Source of the DNA: Thermodesulfobacteriota bacterium
GTDB lineage: Bacteria > Desulfobacterota > Desulfobacteria > Desulfobacterales > JAUWMJ01
Assembly (NCBI GenBank): GCA_034189135.1
Contig: JAXHVO010000032.1
Span: 1 to 54,828, forward strand
DNA length: 54,828 nucleotides
Direction of reading: 5' to 3'
Shown in pieces: positions 25,266-34,028 of this stretch. Numbering within the stretch: the first letter of the stretch is position 1; each line of letters begins with the position of its first letter. The translations under genes were made by a program, and so were the position numbers. The notes below the pieces were generated by a model. It ran no database searches. It saw nothing but the letters and a program-made list of their open reading frames with translations, and was not told the DNA's origin.

Positions 25266-26915
25266 ATGAATACCCTTAAACTAAGCATTATACCGATCTT
25301 ACTTATTTTTGGTCTTATGGCGATTGCTTGGCCGTCACCAACGTTTGCCCAGACGGCAAAGGATCAATATTTTACCGCAGAAGCGTGCTATCGAAAACTA
25401 AAAAAAAGCGCCATAAAGCAAAAATACAGAGAAAACTGGCTGGCATGCATCAAAAAATTTCAGGCAGTTTACCGCAAAGACCCGTCGGGAAGATGGGCGG
25501 CGGCCGGCCTGTATATGAGCGGAAATCTTTATATGGAGCTTTACCGGCGCTCATATAAAAGGTCGGATAAAAAAGAGGCCATTGACAATTTTGAAAGGAT
25601 AAAAAAACGCCACCCTAAAAGTGCCTACAGCAATAAAGCCGATATTTTAATCAAGAAATTGACTGCCGGCCAAATCAGCTATTCAAAGAAAAAGAAAACG
25701 ACGTCAAAAGCAAAAACCAAAAGTGCCGGAGTAAAACCCCATAAAAAGCCACTCAGGAAAAGGGTGGTGGTAACCGGACTCCGATTCTGGTCAAATCCAA
25801 ACTACACACGGGTGGTGATCGATACGGATAAGGAAACCACATATATTCCTCACCTGCTTAAAAAAGATCCTTCTATAAAAAAACCCCAACGCTTATACGT
25901 AGATCTGCAAAACTGTCTTTTAGGAGAAAACATCAAAAAGATTATACCGATCGATGACGATTTGCTCAGTGGGGCACGAGCCGGTCAGTACACCAAAAAT
26001 TCAGTCCGGGTGGTGGTGGATATAAAAACCTTTAAGACCTATAAAGTTTTTTCCTTAAAGGACCCGTTCAGAATCATAATGGATATGTGGGGAGATTCAA
26101 CCAAGCCTAAAAAAACCAATGGTTTAAAAGTAAAAAATAAAATAAAAGATCCAAAAGCGGTTTCAGAGTCTCTGGTAAAACAACTTTCGTTAGGAGTTAA
26201 ACGGATCATAATCGACCCGGGACACGGGGGGCGTGATTATGGCGCTCCGGGACGAATAAAGGGCGTCCATGAAAAAGAAGTGGTACTTAAAATCGGACGG
26301 AAACTTGCCAGAAAGATACGAAAGGAAATTAAATGCGAGGTGGTGATGACTCGCAATAAAGATAAATTTCTGACGCTGGAAGAACGTACAGCCATTGCCA
26401 ACACCAAAAATGCGGATCTTTTTATATCCATCCACACCAATGCAAACCGGGATCAAAGGGTACACGGGATTCAAACCTTTTTTCTAAGCCCGGCAGGAGA
26501 TAAAGAATCTATTCTGGTTGCTGCGAGGGAAAATGCGACTTCCACAAACAATATATCTGATCTTGATGTCATACTGAGCGATCTTTTGCAAAATTCCAAA
26601 ATTAATGAATCGAGTCGCCTGGCTACATATATCCAGGAATCGATCTATAAGAATTTAAAGAAGAGAGGTTACCGCAGGGTTAAAAACAAAGGGGTTAAAC
26701 AGGCGCCCTTCTATGTTCTAATCGGTGCACAAATGCCTGCAGTCCTGATTGAAACTTCCTTTATCAGTAATAAAAGGGAGTGCCAAAGATTAATCAATCC
26801 AAGATATCAGGAACGACTATGCGAGGGAATTGTCGCTGGAATAAAAAAATATATTAAGGAAACCAATCCAACCGCTTTTATTCCAACAGGAACCCGGATG
26901 AATCGAGGAGGATAA
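25266..26915 (+). CDS. AMIN-domain N-acetylmuramoyl-L-alanine amidase
   Basis: The 549-residue exported protein starts with a signal peptide (LSIIPILLIFGLMAIAWPSPTFAQ). A helical, TPR-like N-terminal part (30-130) is followed by a Lys/Thr-rich linker (about 138-165), an AMIN domain (about 168-275; GLRFWSNPNYTRVVIDTD) that targets septal peptidoglycan, and an Amidase_3 catalytic domain (about 312-545). Zinc ligands are visible in IIDPGHGGRDYGAPG (His near 319), HEKEVVLKI, SIHTNAN and IETSFISN. It cleaves the amide between MurNAc and the stem peptide during division. The N-terminal repeat extension is longer than in AmiC and is typical of deltaproteobacterial homologues. Confidence 0.92.
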   Translation: MNTLKLSIIPILLIFGLMAIAWPSPTFAQTAKDQYFTAEACYRKLKKSAIKQKYRENWLACIKKFQAVYRKDPSGRWAAAGLYMSGNLYMELYRRSYKRSDKKEAIDNFERIKKRHPKSAYSNKADILIKKLTAGQISYSKKKKTTSKAKTKSAGVKPHKKPLRKRVVVTGLRFWSNPNYTRVVIDTDKETTYIPHLLKKDPSIKKPQRLYVDLQNCLLGENIKKIIPIDDDLLSGARAGQYTKNSVRVVVDIKTFKTYKVFSLKDPFRIIMDMWGDSTKPKKTNGLKVKNKIKDPKAVSESLVKQLSLGVKRIIIDPGHGGRDYGAPGRIKGVHEKEVVLKIGRKLARKIRKEIKCEVVMTRNKDKFLTLEERTAIANTKNADLFISIHTNANRDQRVHGIQTFFLSPAGDKESILVAARENATSTNNISDLDVILSDLLQNSKINESSRLATYIQESIYKNLKKRGYRRVKNKGVKQAPFYVLIGAQMPAVLIETSFISNKRECQRLINPRYQERLCEGIVAGIKKYIKETNPTAFIPTGTRMNRGG

Positions 26916-27060
26916 AAAATCATGGCGACTCGGGTTTGCAGTTCAAAGGTTTGGGGATCACGGGAAGTCGGTGAGGTCCGAGGAGTTTAAAATCAACCTG
27001 ATTAAAAACAACCGGAGCATTTATATATCAACCACAGGTTATTAATTATGGAGGGTAAAC

Positions 27061-27852
27061 ATGGCATACGAAAACATAATCTTTAGCACAGACGAGGGAA
27101 TTGCAACCATTACTTTTAACCGGCCGAAAGCGCTCAATGCGTTAAACAATGAACTGCTCGGAGAATTCTCTCTGGCCCTGGATGATATTTCGCAAAATGA
27201 GGATATAAGGGTATTGATCCTTACCGGTGCTGGTGAAAAAGCTTTTGTGGCAGGTGCGGACATCAGCGAACTTTCAACCTATAACACGCTTGAGGCAAAA
27301 ATTTTTTCACAAAAGGGTCATCAAATAATTGACAGGCTTCAGGAACTGGCAATACCGGTAATAGCGGCTGTGAACGGATTTGCGCTTGGAGGCGGAAGTG
27401 AGGTGGCCCTTGCATGCGATTTTATCTATGCTTCAGAGAATGCCATGTTCGGACTGCCGGAGATTACCCTCGGAATTATACCCGGTTTTGGCGGCACCCA
27501 GAGACTGCCAAGGTTAATCGGGAAAAACATGGCCAAAGAAATGATATTTACCGGGAAAATGATTAAAGCAGATGAAGCATATAGAATCGGATTGGCCAAC
27601 AAGGTTTGCCCCCCTGAATCTCTCATGGATGAGGTTTTAAAAACAGCCAACACGATTGCTTCAAGAGGTAAAGTGTCTCTTAGAGGTGCCAAACATGCGG
27701 TTAACATCGGTATGAATTCTGACCTGGCGACCGGATGTCGCGTTGAGATTGATGCATTTGCCCTTTGTTTTGCCAGTGCGGATGCCAAAGAGGGAACCAG
27801 TGCTTTTCTGGAAAAAAGAAAGGCGGAATTTAAAGGAAGCTTAAGCAACTAA
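27061..27852 (+). CDS. Enoyl-CoA hydratase (crotonase family)
   Basis: The 263-residue protein has the crotonase layout: TFNRPKALNALNNELL, the oxyanion-hole strand FVAGADISEL (62-71), FALGGGSEVALACDF with Glu114, and GLPEITLGIIPGFGGTQRLPRLIG with Glu134. Both acid/base glutamates of true hydratases are therefore present. It should add water to crotonyl-CoA-type substrates, in beta-oxidation or butyrate-type metabolism. The start has a GGAGGG site. It stands apart from other fatty-acid genes and is followed at once by a small membrane protein gene. Confidence 0.93.
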   Translation: MAYENIIFSTDEGIATITFNRPKALNALNNELLGEFSLALDDISQNEDIRVLILTGAGEKAFVAGADISELSTYNTLEAKIFSQKGHQIIDRLQELAIPVIAAVNGFALGGGSEVALACDFIYASENAMFGLPEITLGIIPGFGGTQRLPRLIGKNMAKEMIFTGKMIKADEAYRIGLANKVCPPESLMDEVLKTANTIASRGKVSLRGAKHAVNIGMNSDLATGCRVEIDAFALCFASADAKEGTSAFLEKRKAEFKGSLSN

Positions 27853-27860
27853 CGGAAAAT

Positions 27861-28091
27861 ATGAATAAAAATATTACCCAAATTATATGGGGAATTTTAC
27901 TGGTTTTGGCTGGAACGGGTGTCTTTTTCCGAATCCCCCAGGTCATGCCAAAAATAGAGAAGATAAAGCAATATTCTCAAATCATGCCATTTATTTATTT
28001 TTGTTTTTATCTTATAGGTGTGCTTCTTATCATCGGTGGTTTGAAAAAAATTTATGATAATTATGGGTCAATAAAAAGAAAAGATAATTAG
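27861..28091 (+). CDS. Small two-helix membrane protein
   Basis: The 76-residue product has two hydrophobic spans (about 8-25, WGILLVLAGTGVFFRI, and 45-62, YFCFYLIGVLLIIGGLKKIY) and a short charged tail with GSIKRKDN. I recognise no family. It lies eight bases after the enoyl-CoA hydratase stop and 77 bases before the GAF-ATPase gene, so cotranscription with either is possible. Two-span proteins of this size can be assembly or regulatory subunits. Confidence 0.6.
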   Translation: MNKNITQIIWGILLVLAGTGVFFRIPQVMPKIEKIKQYSQIMPFIYFCFYLIGVLLIIGGLKKIYDNYGSIKRKDN

Positions 28092-28168
28092 ACCAAAGTG
28101 GTCCTTTTACCGCGAAGATTTTTCAGCTGTTCACCCGATGTGAAAACAAAAAACAAGGCGGTGGTGCT

Positions 28169-30475
28169 ATGTTTAAAAATTCTCCCAAATCGAATTTCGC
28201 GAAAACCAGTGTACAGAATCTTAAAACCGAGGTTGCCTATAGAACAAAGCTGCAGGATATTTGCAATAAAATATACGCAGCCACAGATTTAGATGAGATT
28301 CTGATAAATTTGAAACAAGAAATAATCTCGCTTTTTAAGGCTGAAAGAATGACTGTTTTTGTGGTTGATGGAAAAAAAAGAGAGCTTTTTTCCAGGTTTA
28401 AATCAGGATCCGAAGTGGAAGAGATTCGCATTCCTGCAGCCTCCAGTAGTATCGCGGGATGTTGTGCCATAAAGCAAAAAATTATAAATATTAAAAATGT
28501 TTATGACATTAAAGAGCTTGCCGCCATTGATCCGGATTTAAAATTTGATAACAGCTGGGATAAAAAAACGGGTTTTACCACCAAACAGGTACTTGCCGTT
28601 CCTATTTTGTTTAAAAAGTATATGCTTGGTGTCATCCAACTGATTAACCGAAAAGGAGGAGATTTATTTACTAAAATTGAAGAGGGTTCTGTGGGGGAAG
28701 TGGCAAAAATTCTCGGTATCGCACTTTTTAACCAAAAACGGATCGCTAAAATTAAATCAGGCAAATTCGACTATCTGCTTGAAAACCATATTTTGACCGA
28801 AAAAGAGCTGAGCCGAGCAATCGAAGACGCCAGGGTCAGAAAACAACCGGTTGAATCGGTACTCATAAAGGATTTGAAAATTCCGAAAAAAGAAATCGGG
28901 AAATCATTAAGCAAATTTTATAACGTTCCTTTTGTTGAGTATAATAAAACAACTGTGATTCCCGGTGAGCTTCTAACCGGTTTGAAAGTGCCTTTTATGC
29001 GAAATAACACCTGGGTTCCGCTACGTTTTGAAGATGAAAAAATAGTCATTATTATTGATGATCCACAGGACCTTCAACGGGTGGGTGAAATAAAAAGTCT
29101 CTTTCCCGGTAAAAAACTGAGTTTTCAGGTGGCATTAAAACAGGATGTGCTTGATTTCATCAAGCTGTTTACTCAAGATGAGAAACAAGTGGCTGGGATT
29201 GAGGATATCATGTCGCAATTGGAGGAAGAAGAAGCGGAAATAGAAGAAGCGGAGTCCGGCGTTGATGATCAGGACAGCGCGGTGGTGCAAATTGTAAACA
29301 AAATCATTCTGGATGCGTATGAACGCGGTGCTTCCGATATCCATATCGAACCCTATTCAGGAAAGCAAAAAACTGAAGTTCGCATCAGAATTGACGGAAG
29401 TTGCATGGTTTACCAGACCATTCCCTTTAACTACAGGAATGCAATTATATCACGCCTTAAAATAATGTCCGACCTCGATATTGCAGAGCGTCGAAAACCT
29501 CAGGACGGTAAGATAAAATTTAAAAAATTTGGCGGCAAAGATATTGAACTAAGGGTGGCAACCGTTCCGACTCAGGGTGGGCTTGAGGATGTGGTGATGA
29601 GAATTCTATCAGCCGGGGAGCCACTTTCCCTTGATAAAATGGGGTTTTCCCAAAGGAATTATAAAAATTTTATTAGTGTGATTACTCAGCCTTACGGTAT
29701 CATATTTGTGTGCGGCCCCACAGGCTCAGGAAAAACAACCACGCTGCATTCAGCGCTGGGATACATCAATAAATCCGATACAAAAATCTGGACCGCTGAG
29801 GATCCGGTTGAAATTACGCAAAGAGGGCTCAGGCAGGTGCAGGTAAAGCCAAAGATAGGGTTTGATTTTGCCGCTGCCATGCGGGCTTTTCTAAGAGCAG
29901 ATCCGGATGTAATCATGGTGGGAGAGATGCGTGACAAGGAGACGACCTCTATCGGTATTGAAGCTTCCTTAACCGGGCACCTTGTTTTTTCAACACTGCA
30001 CACAAACAGTGCGCCGGAGAGTATCACCAGACTTTTAGACATGGGGATGGATCCGTTTAACTTTTCCGATGCCGTTTTATGTATTCTGGCTCAGCGATTG
30101 GTTCGTACCTTATGCAAGAAATGCAAGAAGCCCTACAGTCCGGTTAAAGAGGAATACAATGAGCTGGTTCGTGAATACGGACCGAAAGAGTTTGCCAAAA
30201 ATGTAAAGATTCCTTTCTCGGAAAAATTGACCCTGTACAAACCGGATGGATGTGATGCCTGCAATAACACGGGTTATTCCGGGCGAATGGCGTTGCACGA
30301 ACTGTTGATGGGCACTGATGAAATGAAAAAATTGATTCAGGAAAAAGCAAAAATGGAAAAAATAAGGAACCAGGCCATACTGGACGAAATGACCACCCTT
30401 AAACAGGACGGAATTGAAAAAATATTTGCAGGACACAGTGATCTGTTACAGGTTAGGCGGGTTTGCATTAAATAG
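28169..30475 (+). CDS. GAF-domain GspE/PilB-type secretion ATPase
   Basis: The 768-residue protein begins with a GAF sensor domain (about 25-185; MTVFVVDGKKRELFSRF, KKTGFTTKQVLAVPILF). A MshEN/GspE-N domain follows (about 195-300; LLENHILTEKELSRAI), then the T2SS/T4P ATPase (about 375-768) with Walker A GPTGSGKTTT (near 515), Walker B-like DVIMVGEMRDKET, and a CxxC...CxxC zinc element (CKKC near 649, CDAC near 694). It should power pilus assembly or type II secretion, with nucleotide or small-molecule input through GAF. No pilin, PilC or secretin genes are adjacent, so it is an orphan here. The stop codon lies inside a palindromic repeat. Confidence 0.9.
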   Translation: MFKNSPKSNFAKTSVQNLKTEVAYRTKLQDICNKIYAATDLDEILINLKQEIISLFKAERMTVFVVDGKKRELFSRFKSGSEVEEIRIPAASSSIAGCCAIKQKIINIKNVYDIKELAAIDPDLKFDNSWDKKTGFTTKQVLAVPILFKKYMLGVIQLINRKGGDLFTKIEEGSVGEVAKILGIALFNQKRIAKIKSGKFDYLLENHILTEKELSRAIEDARVRKQPVESVLIKDLKIPKKEIGKSLSKFYNVPFVEYNKTTVIPGELLTGLKVPFMRNNTWVPLRFEDEKIVIIIDDPQDLQRVGEIKSLFPGKKLSFQVALKQDVLDFIKLFTQDEKQVAGIEDIMSQLEEEEAEIEEAESGVDDQDSAVVQIVNKIILDAYERGASDIHIEPYSGKQKTEVRIRIDGSCMVYQTIPFNYRNAIISRLKIMSDLDIAERRKPQDGKIKFKKFGGKDIELRVATVPTQGGLEDVVMRILSAGEPLSLDKMGFSQRNYKNFISVITQPYGIIFVCGPTGSGKTTTLHSALGYINKSDTKIWTAEDPVEITQRGLRQVQVKPKIGFDFAAAMRAFLRADPDVIMVGEMRDKETTSIGIEASLTGHLVFSTLHTNSAPESITRLLDMGMDPFNFSDAVLCILAQRLVRTLCKKCKKPYSPVKEEYNELVREYGPKEFAKNVKIPFSEKLTLYKPDGCDACNNTGYSGRMALHELLMGTDEMKKLIQEKAKMEKIRNQAILDEMTTLKQDGIEKIFAGHSDLLQVRRVCIK

Positions 30476-30619
30476 TGTCCATTTAGAAATGGCATCTTTT
30501 GGCCCAATACTGCGTTCTCACACTTTTGCAATCCTCGACGTAGCCGCACTACGACTTCGGTTACAAAAGTGCTGCGGCCTTGTCTTGAACCAAAATCTAC
30601 CATTTCTAAATGGACACTA
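30473..30619. repeat. Long palindromic element with perfect 20-bp ends
   Basis: The arms 30473-30492 (TAGTGTCCATTTAGAAATGG) and 30600-30619 are exact reverse complements. The interior is also partly self-complementary, with a CGTAGCCGCACTACG stem near 30538-30552. The TAG at 30473-30475 is the stop codon of the upstream ATPase gene. This looks like a MITE-type or large REP-like unit. Confidence 0.75.
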
Positions 30620-30852
30620 AATAGCAATCCACTCAAGCAATTGCCTCTTCAGTAAACAATATTTTCATTAAAAGCAATCATTTAAAAAATTAATACGCTG
30701 TTTGTAACTGGTTGAGCGATTTGATGCTCATTATAAATATGATATATTTTTAGTAATTTTCTTATACAAAAACGTCAAACTTAATACTTACCAATGTTTG
30801 GCCTCCAGTCGTGACCACCGACTTGGTCGATGGTCATGACTTAACCGATCAA
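30620..30852. other. Gene-free stretch with a 15-bp hairpin
   Basis: No gene is seen. A hairpin with arms 30808-30822 and 30826-30840 (two wobble-type mismatches, TTG loop) ends in GGTCATGACTTA, matching 110-121. It sits just past the stop codon of the minus-strand M48 gene but lacks a T-tract on that strand, so a terminator role is uncertain. Confidence 0.45.
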
Positions 30853-32685
30853 CTATTCAATTGTATTCGTTGCCTTTCTGAACTTATCCAGTTGGTTTTT
30901 ATAATGGGAACGGTTGGTTTTGACCTGTTCGAGGGCGCGAAGTTCCGTGGCTATGGCTTTTTCATACTTTCCGTTAACAAAATAACTTTCGGCCAGTGTA
31001 TCTAAAGTATGCGGTGCGTTAAGCAAGGCGACGGCTTTTTGGGAAAGTTTTAAGGCTCTTGTAGAGTTACGATAACTCAGATCGTCACAGGTGGCATACA
31101 GCCAAGCAAGGTTATTTAAAACATGGGGATTGTCCGGATTAAGGATGAGCGATTTTTCGTATGCCTGCTGGACTCCGTGGTAATTTTTGGCATTATAATA
31201 AATATCACCCAGGGTCTGGTAAAGAATCGGATCATCCGGTGATTTATCCAGTTCTCTGAATATGATTTTTTCAATCACATGATTGCTGAGTTCTTTTCCG
31301 GCTGCACCAAAATTTAGACTGTAGCCGATAGCTCCCACCAATATAATGGCTGCAAAATAAATTCCCATGCTTTTTTGTATCTTTCTGTCATGCCGGAAAA
31401 TATAATTTTTATCTGCTTCGCACCGGTTAAGATAATCTATCCGTTCTTTGATACTGAAATGGTGCCAGTTGGGTCTGTCAGGAGACTGGCCGCTGGTTGC
31501 AATAATCTTATTAAAGGTTGAAATTAAAGGTTTTGCAGTATCAAACAAGGTATACACATAACAATCAGCCTGGCGTTCGAAATTACGCATGAAATATCCA
31601 AATACATAGCGGAAATAGATTAGAAACATACTGATTTCGGTGATACTGAATAGGGTTGAAATGACTGTGGTCCAATTTAAACCCATGGCGGTGGTAAATT
31701 TAAGCACAGGTTCGGTGAAAAGAATCAAATAGATAATCAGGTCATAAGTTGAATAGGATAAAAGCATGTAGCCTGAAAAAAAAACAAGATAGAAAATGAG
31801 GTGCTTTCTTTTTATATGTCCGATTTCATGGGCAACCACTGCATCAATCTCATCTGGATCGAGAAAGCGAATGAGGGGACCGGTAATGAGAATGTAACGA
31901 AATTTTTTTATCAGTCCCATCACCCCTGCGGTGATCATCCTGCTGCCGAATGCTGGCCAATATAAAATATCGGCATATTTTAAACCGGCTTTTTTGCACA
32001 AAAGTTCGATACGGCTGCGATTGTATCCGCTTTCCAAGGGTTTGCATCTCCAGAATTTTTGGATAATGGCCGGTCCGATTATGGCAATGATAAGAAGAAA
32101 AATCAGAAAATAGCCCACCTGCCCCTCGGTGGTAGCCAGAAGCTGTTTTAAGGATTCAAATGGTAATAAATTGATAAGATCCAATATTCCGGATAAGAAA
32201 AGCCATGGCAGGAGCACGGGAATTGAAAAGGAAATGTTTGACCATACGTATGACTGCCATGAATTTTCGGTTTTATAAATCATCCGGTATGATTTATGGG
32301 CCAACGCCCATACAATGGAAAGATAGAAAATAAAGATACCCAGAAAAAAAAGCGCCGTCACTGTCGGCAATGTTGAAAAAACAGGGATTGCTATTAGAAA
32401 GGAGGGAAGATTAAGGCCATATATGTTGATACCAAAAAGCAGGATGGCAATCACGCAGTGGCGGGTGATGATACCATCAAATCTATAGGCCACCACGGAA
32501 AAGCCTTTTTGATAAATCTGTTTTTCCAGCTTATGAAACTGGAAACGGGTAAAGGCGGCAAATAAAAAAATAAGGCAAAAAAATAAAAATAAAGTTTCCC
32601 AAGGGTCGAAGTTGGTCTGCTCCGGAGGCTGATAAGTGCTGTAAATGAGAAGTACAATAATGAAATAAATAAAATTGGCAAACAT
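30853..32685 (-). CDS. M48 family membrane metalloprotease with C-terminal TPRs
   Basis: The 610-residue protein has about eight hydrophobic segments and the zinc-protease motif HEIGH (about 283-287) in DAVVAHEIGHIKRKHL, with the later glutamate ligand probably in FERQADCYVYTLF. The C-terminal third (about 480-600) contains TPR-like repeats (LYQTLGDIYYNAKNYHGVQQAYEKSL). This is the Ste24/HtpX type of membrane quality-control protease, with an added protein-binding tail facing the periplasm or cytoplasm. Its ATG overlaps the queH stop by one base (TAATG), so it is the last gene of the yggS-type/queH operon. Confidence 0.88.
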   Translation of the reverse strand: MFANFIYFIIVLLIYSTYQPPEQTNFDPWETLFLFFCLIFLFAAFTRFQFHKLEKQIYQKGFSVVAYRFDGIITRHCVIAILLFGINIYGLNLPSFLIAIPVFSTLPTVTALFFLGIFIFYLSIVWALAHKSYRMIYKTENSWQSYVWSNISFSIPVLLPWLFLSGILDLINLLPFESLKQLLATTEGQVGYFLIFLLIIAIIGPAIIQKFWRCKPLESGYNRSRIELLCKKAGLKYADILYWPAFGSRMITAGVMGLIKKFRYILITGPLIRFLDPDEIDAVVAHEIGHIKRKHLIFYLVFFSGYMLLSYSTYDLIIYLILFTEPVLKFTTAMGLNWTTVISTLFSITEISMFLIYFRYVFGYFMRNFERQADCYVYTLFDTAKPLISTFNKIIATSGQSPDRPNWHHFSIKERIDYLNRCEADKNYIFRHDRKIQKSMGIYFAAIILVGAIGYSLNFGAAGKELSNHVIEKIIFRELDKSPDDPILYQTLGDIYYNAKNYHGVQQAYEKSLILNPDNPHVLNNLAWLYATCDDLSYRNSTRALKLSQKAVALLNAPHTLDTLAESYFVNGKYEKAIATELRALEQVKTNRSHYKNQLDKFRKATNTIE

Positions 32686-33212
32686 TATTTGAAGTATCTT
32701 TCTTTTTCACTGTAAATACATCCGCAATACTGCTGACGATATAGTCCGATGGTTTTAGACTCTTCGATTCCGCTTTTCCAGCCGGTTCTAAAATCCTGGT
32801 AATAAAACTTAACTCCGACATTGCGGCCGATGGACTCGCCCATCGATTTGATAAGGTCATGTTTCTGGAATTTGCTGTATAAAAGAGTGCTGGTAAAATA
32901 ATCAAACTTGCCGTGCTTTGCCACCATAGCGGTAGAACGAAGGCGATCATGATAACAGTACGTACATCGATCTGACTCCCTGAACACCACATTCTGGATA
33001 AAACCCTCCAGGTCGTATCCTTCCTGGTATATCACGCGAAGATTTATTTTTGGCGCATAAGATTCCACAGCTTGCTGCCGCTTTAAACACTCTGTGTATG
33101 GGTGGATATTATGTTTGTAAAAAAAGCCCATGACATCCAGGCCTTGCTTACGCAGAAATTTGACGGGGTATATGGAGCAGGGGGCACAACAGATATGAAG
33201 CAGAATTTTCAT
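32685..33212 (-). CDS. queH: Epoxyqueuosine reductase QueH
   Basis: The 175-residue protein matches QueH (formerly DUF208), the non-cobalamin epoxyqueuosine reductase that finishes queuosine in tRNA. The conserved cysteines are visible: HICCAPCS (C8, C9, C12), RCTYCYHDRL (C83, C86) and YCGCIYS (C163, C165), which bind an iron-sulfur cluster and a second metal. The length is that of the minimal family. Its ATG overlaps the upstream PLP-protein gene by four bases. Use of QueH rather than cobalamin-dependent QueG is notable beside a full B12 locus. Confidence 0.93.
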   Translation of the reverse strand: MKILLHICCAPCSIYPVKFLRKQGLDVMGFFYKHNIHPYTECLKRQQAVESYAPKINLRVIYQEGYDLEGFIQNVVFRESDRCTYCYHDRLRSTAMVAKHGKFDYFTSTLLYSKFQKHDLIKSMGESIGRNVGVKFYYQDFRTGWKSGIEESKTIGLYRQQYCGCIYSEKERYFK

Positions 33213-33892
33213 TTTCGTTCACCGAAAATCGCAGTTCCGATTCGCACAAGGGTTGACCCTTCTTGTATGGCAACCTCAAAGTCGCCGGTCATGCCCATAG
33301 AGAGTTCGTCCATGGCAACGTTGTGGATGGTCTCTTTGCTGATTTGATCCCGCAGGCTGCGCAGTTGTTTAAAAAAAGGCCTGACTTTTTCAGGTGCGTT
33401 GAAAAAAGGGGGCATGGTCATCAGTCCTTTTATGGCCAAGTTTTTTAAAACGCTGATTTGTTTTACCAGGTTCAATGTATGGTTAATCGAAACGCCCGAT
33501 TTTGAAGATTCATCAGCCAGGTTTACCTGGATCAGGATGTGCTGGATTTTTCCGGTCTTTTTTGCCTGCTTATCAAGTTCCATGGCCAGTTTTAATGAAT
33601 CCACCGAGTGGATCAAATCAAAAATTCTAACCGCATATTTTGCCTTATTTGTCTGCAGATGGCCGATAAAATGCCAGGACACCGGATACGAGGAGAGATC
33701 GTTGAATTTGGCTCTGGCTTCCTGGATATAGTTTTCACCCAGAATGTCCGCACCGGCCTGAATGGCTTCCTCAACTGTTTTTGTGGGTATGGTTTTACTA
33801 ACCGCAACCAGACGAACAGTCTCGGGATTCCTTCCCGATGAAACAGCGGCTTTGTTTATACGATCCCTCACTTTTTCTAATTTTAGCTTCAA
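33209..33892 (-). CDS. YggS/PLPBP-type PLP homeostasis protein
   Basis: The 227-residue protein has the single TIM-barrel of the YggS/PROSC family: RLVAVSKTIPTKTVEEAIQAG with the PLP lysine, LGENYIQEA, WHFIGHLQTNKAKY, HSVDSLKLA, LIQVNLADESSKSG, IKGLMTMPP and ELSMGMTGDFEVAI followed by STLVRIGTAIFG. It binds pyridoxal phosphate and balances the vitamin B6 pool; it is not an amino-acid racemase. Translation begins at TTG 33892 with AAGGAA upstream. It is the first gene of a tightly overlapping three-gene operon with queH and the M48 protease. Confidence 0.95.
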   Translation of the reverse strand: MKLKLEKVRDRINKAAVSSGRNPETVRLVAVSKTIPTKTVEEAIQAGADILGENYIQEARAKFNDLSSYPVSWHFIGHLQTNKAKYAVRIFDLIHSVDSLKLAMELDKQAKKTGKIQHILIQVNLADESSKSGVSINHTLNLVKQISVLKNLAIKGLMTMPPFFNAPEKVRPFFKQLRSLRDQISKETIHNVAMDELSMGMTGDFEVAIQEGSTLVRIGTAIFGERK

Positions 33893-34028
33893 AATATAAA
33901 TTCCTTAATATATTTAGCCGTCCAAGGTTCAAGGGCTCACAAGGTTCATGGTCGAACCGATTTGGAGTGGATATGACATATACGCCTGTCTCCCAACGGT
34001 GGACCCTTGTACCGTGAACCAGTTACTG

